Shown here: positions 1-7,762 of the stretch, piece after piece
Numbering within the stretch: the stretch's first letter is position 1
Layout of the letters: each line of letters opens with the position of its first letter
NCBI RefSeq assembly: GCF_002118315.1
Contig: NZ_MTSZ01000001.1
Span: forward strand, 1,116,001-1,180,000
Direction: 5' to 3'
From: Kiloniella majae
GTDB lineage: Bacteria; Pseudomonadota; Alphaproteobacteria; Kiloniellales; Kiloniellaceae
Length of the DNA stretch: 64,000 nt
Notes under the pieces: generated by a model
The model's database searches: none
Told to the model about the DNA's origin: nothing
Seen by the model: only the letters and a program-made list of their open reading frames with translations
Program-made: the position numbers and the translations under genes

Positions 1-218
1 TAGATGGGCAGAAAATCCAAACCGCTGGAGGCCGCGCGCCCTACAGAACCGTAGAATGTCCAGGATGTACAATACACCCCCAGTGAGAGCGCATAGATAT
101 AGGGGTGCGACGTTATTCCTGCACCACGCTCTGCACGCTTATCTGCGAAATAGGCGATCGCAAAAAGAACCAGAAGGTAGCCAATAGAAGAAAGTATGAT
201 GATCCAATCAACCAGCAT
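1..218 (-). CDS. Sensor histidine kinase with sodium/solute-symporter N-terminus (partial)
   Basis: Only the first ~72 codons are in the window; the gene runs off the left edge. The translation starts MLVDWIIILSSIGYLL, then a hydrophobic helix, then ALSLGVYCTSWTFYGSVGRA. That second motif is characteristic of the SLC5-like symporter domain at the front of CbrA/CrbS-type sensor kinases. Those proteins are integral membrane proteins that couple a transporter-like sensor to a histidine kinase. The chosen ATG overlaps the end of the upstream small gene by 11 bases and has AAGG about 9 bases before it; two further in-frame ATGs lie just upstream (224, 227). The kinase part itself is not visible, so a plain SSS-family transporter remains possible. 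The response regulator just upstream in the same direction favours the kinase reading. Confidence 0.75.
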   Translation of the reverse strand, partial: MLVDWIIILSSIGYLLVLFAIAYFADKRAERGAGITSHPYIYALSLGVYCTSWTFYGSVGRAASSGLDFLPI

Positions 219-546
219 GATCATCATCCTTGAGTGAAAGATTTTTGCTCTGATCCGTCGGTGCTTCTTTATCAGAAGAAAGCCCAGCATCCGATACCAA
301 AGTATCAATCACTGTCGGCGCATTGGGATCAAGCGCATTCGTTGCATCATCAGCATCTTTCGAGGCTGACCAGGCAACAGCAGCAATAATCCCTCCCCAC
401 GCAGCAAAAAGATATAGGAACAATGGCGGAAGCCCCCACACAAGCTTTTCATCACTAAAAATAGACAGAAAAAGGGGGCTGAAAAGCAGTAAGGCCAATA
501 GAAACAGCGCAATACTGCGATCACCCTTATCACCGGGACGGCTCAC
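208..546 (-). CDS. Small membrane protein upstream of symporter-type sensor kinase
   Basis: This is a 112-residue protein with a GTG start and a strong AAGGAG ribosome site 5-6 bases upstream. Residues about 12-30 and 35-60 form two transmembrane helices. The C-terminal half is hydrophilic, rich in Asp, Ala and Ser, and probably cytoplasmic. I do not recognise a named domain. Small two-helix proteins often precede symporter-type kinases and transporters (for example DUF485 next to ActP), but this one does not obviously match DUF485. Translational coupling is likely because the next gene starts inside this one. Confidence 0.7.
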   Translation of the reverse strand: MSRPGDKGDRSIALFLLALLLFSPLFLSIFSDEKLVWGLPPLFLYLFAAWGGIIAAVAWSASKDADDATNALDPNAPTVIDTLVSDAGLSSDKEAPTDQSKNLSLKDDDHAG

Positions 547-607
547 TCACACTCCTTCCGGGGGAATAGCGAACTCATGAACTTGACTGCCATTAATTTT
601 GAAAAAC

Positions 608-991
608 CTATGCCAGTTTCTCTTCAACACCCAAATGCTGTTTGACCAACCTAACAACATCTTTTGTTGAAAAAGGCTTTGTCACAAAATCATCGGCACC
701 GAGTTCCATCCCCTTCAATCGATCAACATCACGTCCTTTTGCCGTCAACAAAATAACGCGCATTTCTTTCCATGCGTCATTTGCACGTACATACTTCAAG
801 ACTTCAAAACCGTCTCTTCTTGGCAGCATGATATCAAGCAATATCAGATCAGGCGGACGACTTTCCACCATTCGCAAGGCTGCATCACCATCACGTGCAA
901 TAAAGACATCAAAGCCAGCCTTCTTCATCAGAAAGCTTAATGAGTCGACAATATGAGGCTCGTCCTCGACCACGAGAACCGTCTGAGGCAT
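608..991 (-). CDS. Response regulator, receiver domain only (CheY-like)
   Basis: A 127-residue single receiver domain. The acidic pair (VVEDEPH) is at residues 8-12, the phospho-acceptor Asp is in LILLDIM at about residue 53, the Thr switch is in LLTAKG and the conserved Lys is in VTKPF near residue 105. There is no output domain, so it must act through protein contacts or as a phosphate relay. It lies upstream of, and codirectional with, the membrane protein and symporter-type sensor kinase, which is the probable partner. The ScfR-like regulator further upstream contains a dimerisation/phosphotransfer-like segment and is a second possible partner (inference). Confidence 0.9.
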   Translation of the reverse strand: MPQTVLVVEDEPHIVDSLSFLMKKAGFDVFIARDGDAALRMVESRPPDLILLDIMLPRRDGFEVLKYVRANDAWKEMRVILLTAKGRDVDRLKGMELGADDFVTKPFSTKDVVRLVKQHLGVEEKLA

Positions 992-1063
992 TTTCTGCCT
1001 TTCTCCGCTATCCGGTTATCTCTTTTAAATTCCCTGTTGGCCTAACATTACAGTGTAGGTCCA

Positions 1064-1100
1064 TGTTTTGCCAAGCGGTGTTTTGCCAAGTTGTGTTTTC
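1064..1100. repeat. 15-bp tandem repeat, about 2.5 copies
   Basis: TGTTTTGCCAAGCGG (1064-1078) is followed directly by TGTTTTGCCAAGTTG (1079-1093) and a partial third copy TGTTTTC. It lies in the gap between the response regulator and the end of the ScfR-like gene, just past that gene's stop codon. Confidence 0.7.
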
Positions 1101-1133
1101 AGGCCTTCACACCGCCCGTCATACTACAGGGCA

Positions 1134-2648
1134 TTAATTTCCAATTAAAACACTATCTGGATGCGCAAAATCAACGCCATCGGCATAAACCACATGTCTA
1201 GCAAACGATGCCTCACACCCTAAGCTCACCGCAAAGGTATTCCCCGCCTGTCCCACCATCACACCAGGTTTGGTTACAGTCTTTGATATCGAAAAATAAA
1301 CACTTTGATCCTCTGCACGGAGAGAATGAAGGTTAATACGCCCAGGCTTTAAAAACGCATCCTGTACACCCCAATCGGGCGAGAGAACGCCATATCTTGG
1401 TATTCGTAAACCAGATGCACTGAAACGCTTCGAGATCTGTCCTGCGAGATCAACTCGGATAAAATGGAACGGCACCCCTTCTTCCTCGGGCTTTTGCAAG
1501 GTTGTCAATCGATGGCACACCTGTTCAAAACCAGCCCGAAAACGTCGACGTAACAGATCAATGTCGTGCCGTAACTCAAAAGCCGCACTCCGAAACGCAC
1601 TGTAGGGCATCATAACCGCACCGGCGAAATAACTTCCCAATGCCTTCAAACACAGATTTTTCGCTTCTTTACTACTCAAAGGAACATTAGAAAGAACATT
1701 TTCCAGTACATCAGCATAGGCAACTTCTGCGATAATTCTGGCCATTCTAAAATTTAAAGAACTTGTCGCCAAAGTTTCCATCAACCTCAATGTGCCACCG
1801 TCCTCTCCCTTTAACTCCCACATCCCTCGCAGGAGCGTTCCTTGCGACGATACAGGAACAATCTCAACCTCAATACCCAACTGTTCATCCAAGTAATTCG
1901 CCAAAGCATCAAACAATCCGTAGGGCTTGGGCTCATTTAAGCGGCTTCGGAGTTCTTCGGCAGCTTGTTCCAAAACAGGAAAATAGTGATCGTTGGCCGA
2001 AAGCATATCAACCACTTCATCCGTTGGCGTTTCGCTCAGCAAAGCAGCCTGTTTTGATTCACCATTAATAAAATCAAACAGCTCTCCAACCATAGTGGTT
2101 AGCTTTTGGCTCTCATCGACAAGGACATTAGTAAATCTTTCCCGCTGATGCTCTGAAAGGTCATCATTGTCCTGTAAGATTTCGGCAAAAGACCTAATCG
2201 ATGTTAGCTGAGTCAAAAGCTGATGACTGGTTTCTGTAAAATAAGGATCAGCAGAAATAGATTCCCGCGCTTTAAGCGTATCTTCTCGTGCATTACGGAA
2301 AGCCCTGTACAGCTTCAACAAAGCACGACTGATCTCTGGATGCATGGCAACGAAATCACCAAGCACGGTGGTATCAGGCCTTGACTTTTCAAACAGGGGA
2401 TCAGAAAAAAGCTCATTCATAGCAGAAAGAAGCCGCGCTTCTTCTCCCCCCGTAAGCTCACCTTCTTTCACATTGAAAGCTTCTTCCAGCTTCTTTTGTA
2501 ACTTTCTTGATAAGGGCCGTTGATTATGCTCAACCAAGTTCAAATAGGCAGCAGAAATGTCAATTTTCTTTGCCATGGCAATTTGTGTAAGCCCTATCTG
2601 GCTTCTAAGATGGCGAATTTTTCGCCCCGCAAATATTTGTCGCGCCAT
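1134..2648 (-). CDS. ScfR-like short-chain fatty acyl transcriptional regulator (XRE HTH + DUF2083)
   Basis: About 504 residues. An XRE helix-turn-helix occupies roughly residues 5-60 (IRHLRSQIGLTQIAMAKK, AYLNLVEHNQRPLSRK). The C-terminal half resembles the DUF2083/ScfR acyl-CoA sensing domain of regulators that control propionate and acetate metabolism. In between, about residues 137-196 contain SHQLLTQLTSIRSFAEIL followed by a second helix, very like the H-box of a histidine kinase dimerisation domain with its His retained (about residue 142). There is no ATPase domain. From memory the family normally ends in a cysteine-rich CRxC-type tail; here the protein stops at VLIGN and that tail is absent. 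I chose the ATG at 2648 because the family starts MARxIFAG; a GTG at 2666 is possible. The nearby symporter-type sensor kinase fits a short-chain carbon sensing locus. Confidence 0.8.
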   Translation of the reverse strand: MARQIFAGRKIRHLRSQIGLTQIAMAKKIDISAAYLNLVEHNQRPLSRKLQKKLEEAFNVKEGELTGGEEARLLSAMNELFSDPLFEKSRPDTTVLGDFVAMHPEISRALLKLYRAFRNAREDTLKARESISADPYFTETSHQLLTQLTSIRSFAEILQDNDDLSEHQRERFTNVLVDESQKLTTMVGELFDFINGESKQAALLSETPTDEVVDMLSANDHYFPVLEQAAEELRSRLNEPKPYGLFDALANYLDEQLGIEVEIVPVSSQGTLLRGMWELKGEDGGTLRLMETLATSSLNFRMARIIAEVAYADVLENVLSNVPLSSKEAKNLCLKALGSYFAGAVMMPYSAFRSAAFELRHDIDLLRRRFRAGFEQVCHRLTTLQKPEEEGVPFHFIRVDLAGQISKRFSASGLRIPRYGVLSPDWGVQDAFLKPGRINLHSLRAEDQSVYFSISKTVTKPGVMVGQAGNTFAVSLGCEASFARHVVYADGVDFAHPDSVLIGN

Positions 2649-2794
2649 GACATTTACAGCTTTCACAAAATTCAGAGAAATACCCTAAATAATTTTACAA
2701 AATTTGCAAAATTACACAACGCTTTATTGTCATCACACTCTATGAATTCTATTTTTGAGTCATACGAACAAGTCAGTCCCTGTGCTTGATATTG

Positions 2795-3044
2795 TTAGTT
2801 GTGGCTTTTGTGCATGAGCCATCGTACACCTGTCCTGCGGCACTCTTATTTTCTTACCGGAAGAAGAGCGCATTCAGATTAAGACAGGAAATTGATCTCT
2901 AAAGTAAGTTCTGGCGTTTTGTGTTTTCGCATAGAACAGCAAATGCTTTAGGGATATAGGCAAGCTGGTTATCGCCAACTTTATAATCAGCGAAGCTCTA
3001 TCGACCTTACTGAGCGAGAGAGGCAACGCCCCTCTCGTTTTTTT
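2795..3044 (+). ncRNA. Candidate structured small RNA ending in an intrinsic terminator
   Basis: No convincing ORF lies in 2667-3069, yet the plus strand carries a row of hairpins and then a terminator. The pairings are: 2801-2806 with 2817-2822; 2829-2834 with 2883-2888, enclosing TTCTT/AAGAA; ATCTCTAAAG at 2895-2904 with CTTTAGGGAT at 2946-2955, enclosing GTTCT/AGAAC; and GCTGGTTAT at 2964-2972 with ATAATCAGC at 2983-2991. Several pairings need a G-U wobble. The terminator has no plus-strand gene upstream to serve. The 5' end is a guess, since no clear promoter is visible. The fold is a chain of separate hairpins, not the single long rod of 6S RNA, and I do not recognise the family. Confidence 0.4.
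3015..3044 (+). terminator. Intrinsic terminator, plus strand
   Basis: CGAGAGAGGC / GCCCCTCTCG stem with one mismatch, followed by seven T. There is no plus-strand protein gene upstream, which supports a non-coding transcript at about 2.8-3.0 kb. Confidence 0.75.
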
Positions 3045-3069
3045 CAAAACCCGATATTAAATCCCGATA

Positions 3070-3684
3070 TTAAATAAAGATTTGTCCCGCAGCCATATAG
3101 GCCACAATCGCAACCGTCGACACAGCCAAGACACTATTTACAATCAACCTTTTTTGCGGACTCTGAATTGCCGATATTATTCTTGCACCTCCCCATGACC
3201 ACATACAATTCGTAGGGAAACCACCAATAATAAACACCCCACACATTACTACCCATTGTTCAAGCACTGGGCTCTCCGGATTAGTAAATTGCGCAAATAC
3301 CGTCGTTGCCATCAACCATGCTTTCGGGTTCATCGGATGCACAATTAACCCGTTTAAATACCCCACAGTATCAGCACTTTGATCCCCAGATAATTTACCG
3401 AGGTCTGATCTGGCGATTTTCCATGCGAGATACAAAAGATAACAACTACTAATCACGGTTATTACCGGCGCGAGTGCTGGTATACCTTTTAAAAGGCTTG
3501 TAATACCAAAGGCCGCAACAGCCAAGACAAGAAAGAAACCGCTTTGGACACCGAAGGTAAAAGGCAAAGCACCACGAAAGCCCAACTTTGCCCCTGTCGC
3601 CATCAAAATCATATTTGCAGGCCCCGGCGTTCCGGACATAACCGCAGCAAAAATTAACGCAGGAATAATATTCTCTATCGGCAT
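3070..3684 (-). CDS. LysE/RhtB-family amino-acid exporter
   Basis: About 204 residues, the usual size for the family. The N-terminus carries the signature MSGTPGPANMILMATG with the GxxxGxxxG-like run after it. Six hydrophobic segments are visible, and HPMNPKAWLM is the typical mid-protein motif. Family members export amino acids or related metabolites across the inner membrane. I prefer the ATG at 3684 because GAGGAAAGGG lies just upstream of it; the frame stays open to 3717. The gene is divergent from a MocR-type regulator, a common arrangement in which the regulator controls the exporter. The substrate cannot be told. Confidence 0.85.
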   Translation of the reverse strand: MPIENIIPALIFAAVMSGTPGPANMILMATGAKLGFRGALPFTFGVQSGFFLVLAVAAFGITSLLKGIPALAPVITVISSCYLLYLAWKIARSDLGKLSGDQSADTVGYLNGLIVHPMNPKAWLMATTVFAQFTNPESPVLEQWVVMCGVFIIGGFPTNCMWSWGGARIISAIQSPQKRLIVNSVLAVSTVAIVAYMAAGQIFI

Positions 3685-3759
3685 GGCATCGTGCCCTTTC
3701 CTCTCATTATCAGACAAAACATCTGATCACCTGTCACGCCTTGCATATTCATATTGAAA

Positions 3760-3772
3760 TGTTCATTGAACA
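3760..3772. promoter_or_regulatory. Palindrome in LysE/MocR divergent promoter region
   Basis: Perfect inverted repeat TGTTCATTGAACA (6+1+6) between the divergent exporter and MocR genes, followed by two ATTGTTA direct repeats. It is a probable operator for the MocR protein (inference). The same TGTTCA/TGAACA arms occur at the second MocR locus (54417-54435). Confidence 0.5.
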
Positions 3773-3789
3773 ATTGTTATATTGTTACT

Positions 3790-5214
3790 ATGACAATTTT
3801 ATCCCTCATCTCAAAAAACCAAACGGACGACGGTCAGAAATACGCCCATCTGGAACAGCTGTTTAAAACGGCTATCCGCGATGGTATTTTGAAACCGGGA
3901 GAGAAATTACCGCCTTTGCGAACAGCCGCGTGGGAAGCCAAGTGCAGTCTCGGTACAATGTCACGTGTTTACAGTTCGTTAGAACGTAAAGGTTTGGTTA
4001 GTGCCAAAGTAGGTCGTGGCACCTTCGTTGAAGAAGCTGCAAACATTGGCGCCGATGTCATTCTGCCCAATCCACAGCATTCCCGAAGAGAACACCCTCT
4101 AAAAAACGACTACACTGTTGATTTGGGAATGAACGCCATAGCCAATGATTGGGGAGAAGAAATAATTCGCTGGGCGCTGCAACGTACTTCAACCAAAGCA
4201 TCCAGCTTCAATCTGATGACTTATCGTGATGGTTTTGGCGACGCGCAACAGAAGCTTGCATTACGCGCTTTTTTACCCGAACCATTACGTGGAATAAGTG
4301 ATGACAGAATACTCATCAACCATGGTGCTCAGAATGGTGTTTACACGGCGCTTGGACGATTATCTTCACCAGGCGACACAATATGTCAGGAACCCCTAAG
4401 CTACCCCGGTGTCTCAGCGGCTATATCTCAACTGGGATTATCCAGTTTAACAGTGGAGACCGATGATCAAGGCATTTGTCCAATCTCATTTGAGCAACAC
4501 TGTAAAAAAGGCCGTGTTCGTATTCTTGTAACAACAGCCACAGGTCACAATCCCACCTGCATCACAACACCACTCTCCCGCAGGAAAGAAATTGGGGCAA
4601 TAGCCCGAAAATATGATGTTCTTATTATTGAGGATGATATCTATGGCTTCCTCTATCCGGACGCCCCACCTCCCTATGCTGAACTTTTCCCAGAACAGGC
4701 AATCTATCTCAGCGGTCTGGCCAAAAGAATCACTCCATCTCTGCGCATAGGTTTTGCTGTTGCACCGCCCCATCTCACGATGCTGATGGCCCAAGGAATC
4801 ACCGCCCAAACCTGGATGGTTTCACCAATACTCATCAACGCAGCCATAGAAATTGCCAGTCGCACAGATGATCTTACCGACTTCACCCGCCAGACGACTG
4901 CCACGGCGAAAGAACGCCATAACCTGACAAGCCGCATTCTCTCACCTTACATCGACAGTTACGCATCCTGCCAATCCCACGCATGGGTCCGACTACCAGA
5001 AACAATCTCAATATCACAACTTGTCCGCCGGGCCTCCAAAGTCGGAGTCCATATTCTAGACGGTAGTCGTTTCGCCAACAATACAACTTCGGGCAGACAC
5101 AACGTCAGGCTCTCAATCATGGCCCCAGAAACAATACAAGAACTGGAAATAGGCTTAATAAAGCTGAGTACCGCTCTCTCTAACCCAAATGAAAGATCTT
5201 GCGACTTCTTTTAA
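3790..5214 (+). CDS. MocR/PdxR-type GntR regulator with aminotransferase domain
   Basis: About 474 residues. A GntR winged helix-turn-helix spans roughly residues 12-85 (GILKPGEKLPPLR, TMSRVYSSLERKGLVSAKVG). The rest is a fold-type I aminotransferase-like domain with the PLP-lysine motif LSGLAKRITPSLRIGF and the aspartate region IIEDDIYG. Such proteins use PLP or an amino compound as effector and usually control an adjacent transport or metabolic gene, here the divergent LysE exporter. I chose the ATG at 3790; the upstream TTG at 3754 would put the operator-like palindrome inside the coding region. Confidence 0.88.
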   Translation: MTILSLISKNQTDDGQKYAHLEQLFKTAIRDGILKPGEKLPPLRTAAWEAKCSLGTMSRVYSSLERKGLVSAKVGRGTFVEEAANIGADVILPNPQHSRREHPLKNDYTVDLGMNAIANDWGEEIIRWALQRTSTKASSFNLMTYRDGFGDAQQKLALRAFLPEPLRGISDDRILINHGAQNGVYTALGRLSSPGDTICQEPLSYPGVSAAISQLGLSSLTVETDDQGICPISFEQHCKKGRVRILVTTATGHNPTCITTPLSRRKEIGAIARKYDVLIIEDDIYGFLYPDAPPPYAELFPEQAIYLSGLAKRITPSLRIGFAVAPPHLTMLMAQGITAQTWMVSPILINAAIEIASRTDDLTDFTRQTTATAKERHNLTSRILSPYIDSYASCQSHAWVRLPETISISQLVRRASKVGVHILDGSRFANNTTSGRHNVRLSIMAPETIQELEIGLIKLSTALSNPNERSCDFF

Positions 5215-5341
5215 ACTAAAGATATATTGCTAAAATAATGAAATATTACTCGCACAACAATTGTCGTAACATCATTTAAACACCAACATTTCAGTAATCA
5301 CACAAAACTATACTTTTACAGCGCCATACTACCAGTGATCA

Positions 5342-5360
5342 GAAATTAATAATCATTATC
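5342..5360. promoter_or_regulatory. Fur-box-like site upstream of bacterioferritin
   Basis: The 19 bases ending AATAATCATTATC match the classical consensus GATAATGATAATCATTATC at 16 of 19 positions by eye. It lies about 135 bases upstream of the bacterioferritin start in an AT-rich intergenic stretch. Iron-responsive control is the likely role. Confidence 0.6.
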
Positions 5361-5495
5361 AATAACTTTATTTTTTCATAAACTACTTGAAAATCTGATC
5401 AAACGATTTACATTATTGGAAAGATTCTAAAGTAGATCACAAGCCGTAGTAAGATAATAAATTTCAAATAAATATAAATTCAAAGCGAGGATATC

Positions 5496-5975
5496 ATGAA
5501 AGGCGACAAAAAAGTTATTGAGCACTTGAACACTGCGTTAACGCACGAACTAACAGCGATTAACCAGTATTACCTGCACTACAAGCTTCTTCAGGACTGG
5601 GGTGTTGAAGGCCTTGCCAAGCATGAATACAAAGAATCCATCGAAGAAATGCAGCACGCTGACAAGCTTATGGATCGCATTTTGCTTCTTGATGGCTTCC
5701 CAAATCTTCAAAACCTGAACAAGCTTAAAATCGGGGAAGATGTAGAAGAAATTCTAAAATGCGACCTCGCCGGTGAACTAGAAGCCGTTGAAGTTTACAA
5801 AGCAGGCATCGCCTATTGTGAGTCAGTACAAGACTATGGCAGCCGCGAACTTCTTCGTGAAATTCTCGTCGACGAAGAAGAACATGTGGATCACCTGGAA
5901 TCACAGTTTGAGTTGATCAAACGTATTGGTATTCAGAACTACGTCCAATCTCAGAGTAAAGTCGAAGGCGATTAA
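5496..5975 (+). CDS. bfr: Bacterioferritin
   Basis: 159 residues, collinear with E. coli Bfr. Ferroxidase ligands are all present: Glu18, Glu51, His54, Glu94, Glu127 and His130. The haem ligand Met52 is present in EEMQHADK. The protein assembles into a 24-subunit cytoplasmic iron-storage shell, oxidising ferrous iron at the di-iron centre. An AGCGAGGA ribosome site precedes the ATG. The gene stands alone with its own terminator at 6012 and a Fur-like box upstream, and it opens an iron-related block. No bacterioferritin-associated ferredoxin gene is beside it. Confidence 0.97.
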   Translation: MKGDKKVIEHLNTALTHELTAINQYYLHYKLLQDWGVEGLAKHEYKESIEEMQHADKLMDRILLLDGFPNLQNLNKLKIGEDVEEILKCDLAGELEAVEVYKAGIAYCESVQDYGSRELLREILVDEEEHVDHLESQFELIKRIGIQNYVQSQSKVEGD

Positions 5976-6011
5976 ATCTCCTTAAATCTTCGGACTCGCA
6001 GAGCACGATCA

Positions 6012-6043
6012 GAAAAAGCCAGTGATTTTCACTGGCTTTTTTA
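6012..6043 (+). terminator. Intrinsic terminator after bfr
   Basis: GCCAGTG / CACTGGC stem with flanking A/T pairs and a TTTTTT run, 37 bases after the bfr stop. Confidence 0.9.
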
Positions 6044-6176
6044 TATGCAAATCAAATTATCGCATAAAAATTTACCTCATTCTCTTTCCTGTAAAGCTTT
6101 TAAACACCAAGGATTCACTCCACTAATCTGACTTATTTAGTACAGTATTTTCCACAAGAAAGAGTAATTACGAAAT

Positions 6177-6198
6177 TGCAACTCATTCTCAAATATGC
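6177..6198. promoter_or_regulatory. Fur-box-like site 1 upstream of imelysin operon
   Basis: TGCAACTCATTCTCAAATATGC fits the alphaproteobacterial/marine Fur pattern TGCnAnnnATTCTCAnnTGC in its CATTCTCA core. It lies about 140 bases before the imelysin gene. Confidence 0.55.
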
Positions 6199-6205
6199 TA
6201 GTCGT

Positions 6206-6225
6206 TGCGAATAATACTCATCTGC
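6206..6225. promoter_or_regulatory. Fur-box-like site 2 upstream of imelysin operon
   Basis: TGCGAATAATACTCATCTGC resembles the Fur pattern TGCGAATGATTCTCATTTGC with only a few substitutions. It sits immediately after the first site, so tandem Fur binding is plausible. The 5' leader downstream also has a TGGCTA/TAGCCA inverted repeat and three AAATTGG repeats of unknown use. Confidence 0.6.
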
Positions 6226-6335
6226 TTTTGTGTTCTTCAGAAGCAACACGTTATGTCGCCTGGCTATTAAAGTCCGAAACTAGCCAAAACTAAATTGGCC
6301 AGATTTAAATTGGTCGAAACAAAATTGGAATGAAA

Positions 6336-7622
6336 ATGAGTCACGCTCTCAAAAAAGCTGCGCGTGTAGCGAGCACTGTTACAGTTCTTACTGTTCTCGG
6401 TGCAGGTACTGCATTTGCAGACACTGTTGACGCAAAAAGCGTCTTGAACAACTACGCCAACATTGCTCAGGCAGGCTTTGAAGATTCTCTAACATCAGCA
6501 AAAGCTTTGGACAGTGCAATTGATAAGCTCATTGCCACGCCAACTTCAGCCTCTCTGAACGCTGCGCGTGCTGCCTGGGTAACTGCACGTGCTCCTTATC
6601 AGCAAACAGAAGTTTACCGTTTCGGTAATGCCATCGTTGACGATTGGGAAGGTCGCGTTAACGCCTGGCCTCTTGATGAAGGTCTCATCGACTATGTTGA
6701 TACTTCCTATGGCGACGAATCAGACGAAAACGCACTTTACACAGTCAACGTAGTTGCTAACTCAAAACTATCCGTAAACGGTAAAGCTGTTGATGCTTCT
6801 GAAATTACGCCAGCTTTGATTTCTGAAACGCTGCACGAAGCAGAAGAAGTCGAATCAAACGTTGCAACAGGTTATCATGCAATAGAATTCCTTCTTTGGG
6901 GGCAGGATCTAAACGGTAATGGCGCAGGCGCAGGCAACCGCCCGGCAACTGACTTTGACGTTAAGAACTGCACAGGCGGCAATTGTGATCGCCGAGCTCA
7001 ATACCTCAAATCCGCCTCAACTCTTCTGATCGCTGATCTCGAAGAAATGAAGGCAAACTGGGATGAAAAAGGCGAAGCAAGAGCCACTCTTCTAAAAGAC
7101 ACTTCTGCTGGCCTGGCTACGATCCTAACTGGTATGGGCTCCCTTTCATACGGTGAACTTGCTGGTGAGCGCATGAAACTGGGTCTTCTATTGAACGATC
7201 CGGAAGAAGAGCATGATTGTTTCTCTGACAACACTCATAACTCTCACTACTTTGACCAGATCGGTATTCGTAATGTGTACACTGGTCACTACCGTCGCCT
7301 GGATGGCTCGGTTGTCAGCGGTCCTTCCATTTCTGATCTTGTAAGCGCAAAAGATGCTGCAATTGACAGCGAACTTACAACAAAGCTTGATGCAACTGTA
7401 ACATCCATGGCTGTCATGAAAGCCCGTGCAGAAAGCATCGAAGCCTACGACCAGATGATCGGTGAAGGCAATGTTGTCGGCAATGCTGTTGTGCAAAAAG
7501 CAATCGACGGTTTGATTGACCAGACCCGTTCAATCGAACGCGCAGTTGTTGCTCTTGGCCTGTCAGCTATTGAAGTTGAAGGTTCAGATAGCCTCGACAA
7601 CCCGAATGCAGTTTTTAACTAA
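6336..7622 (+). CDS. Imelysin-family periplasmic protein (M75, IrpA/ICMP-like)
   Basis: About 428 residues. A Sec signal peptide ends at GTAFADT near residue 28. The imelysin motif GxHxxE is intact as GYHAIEFLLWG at about residue 178. Family members are periplasmic or surface iron-uptake proteins; EfeO-like relatives bind iron for a permease. Two internally related halves are typical and the length fits. The ATG at 6336 has GGA six bases upstream; an ATG at 6330 adds two residues. It is the first gene of a probable Fur-controlled operon with a di-haem oxidoreductase, a second imelysin and a DUF1513 protein. A hairpin follows it, which could make its mRNA more abundant than the rest. Confidence 0.92.
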   Translation: MSHALKKAARVASTVTVLTVLGAGTAFADTVDAKSVLNNYANIAQAGFEDSLTSAKALDSAIDKLIATPTSASLNAARAAWVTARAPYQQTEVYRFGNAIVDDWEGRVNAWPLDEGLIDYVDTSYGDESDENALYTVNVVANSKLSVNGKAVDASEITPALISETLHEAEEVESNVATGYHAIEFLLWGQDLNGNGAGAGNRPATDFDVKNCTGGNCDRRAQYLKSASTLLIADLEEMKANWDEKGEARATLLKDTSAGLATILTGMGSLSYGELAGERMKLGLLLNDPEEEHDCFSDNTHNSHYFDQIGIRNVYTGHYRRLDGSVVSGPSISDLVSAKDAAIDSELTTKLDATVTSMAVMKARAESIEAYDQMIGEGNVVGNAVVQKAIDGLIDQTRSIERAVVALGLSAIEVEGSDSLDNPNAVFN

Positions 7623-7700
7623 GACCTGAATATGGGTAGGCAACAGAGGCACTGCGACCTCGTGTCTATCTATTCAGAATATATAGTTATGTTAGTTTGT

Positions 7701-7726
7701 GGGCAGCTCTGATTTAGGGGCTGCCC
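7701..7726 (+). terminator. Hairpin between first imelysin and di-haem oxidoreductase genes
   Basis: GGGCAGC (7701-7707) and GCTGCCC (7720-7726) form a 7-bp stem. The downstream bases ATTTCACATTCTC are only weakly T-rich. It is either a leaky terminator or a stabilising stem-loop that sets different levels for the first gene and the rest of the operon. Confidence 0.5.
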
Positions 7727-7762
7727 ATTTCACATTCTCAAAATTTGATAAACAATAATAAA

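Noticed and set aside
1064-1136. Selenocysteine readthrough at the TGA codons after the ScfR-like stop
   Set aside because: The first stop is TAA, and the spacing of the TGA codons does not match the family's Cys pattern.
2520-2789. 89-codon plus-strand frame at the start of the ScfR-like gene
   Set aside because: It mostly overlaps the ScfR-like coding region in antisense and shows no protein-like features.
2795-3044. 6S RNA or tmRNA at the hairpin-rich gap
   Set aside because: The fold is a row of separate hairpins instead of the long rod of 6S, and no tmRNA tag or tRNA-like ends are visible, so only an unnamed RNA is proposed.
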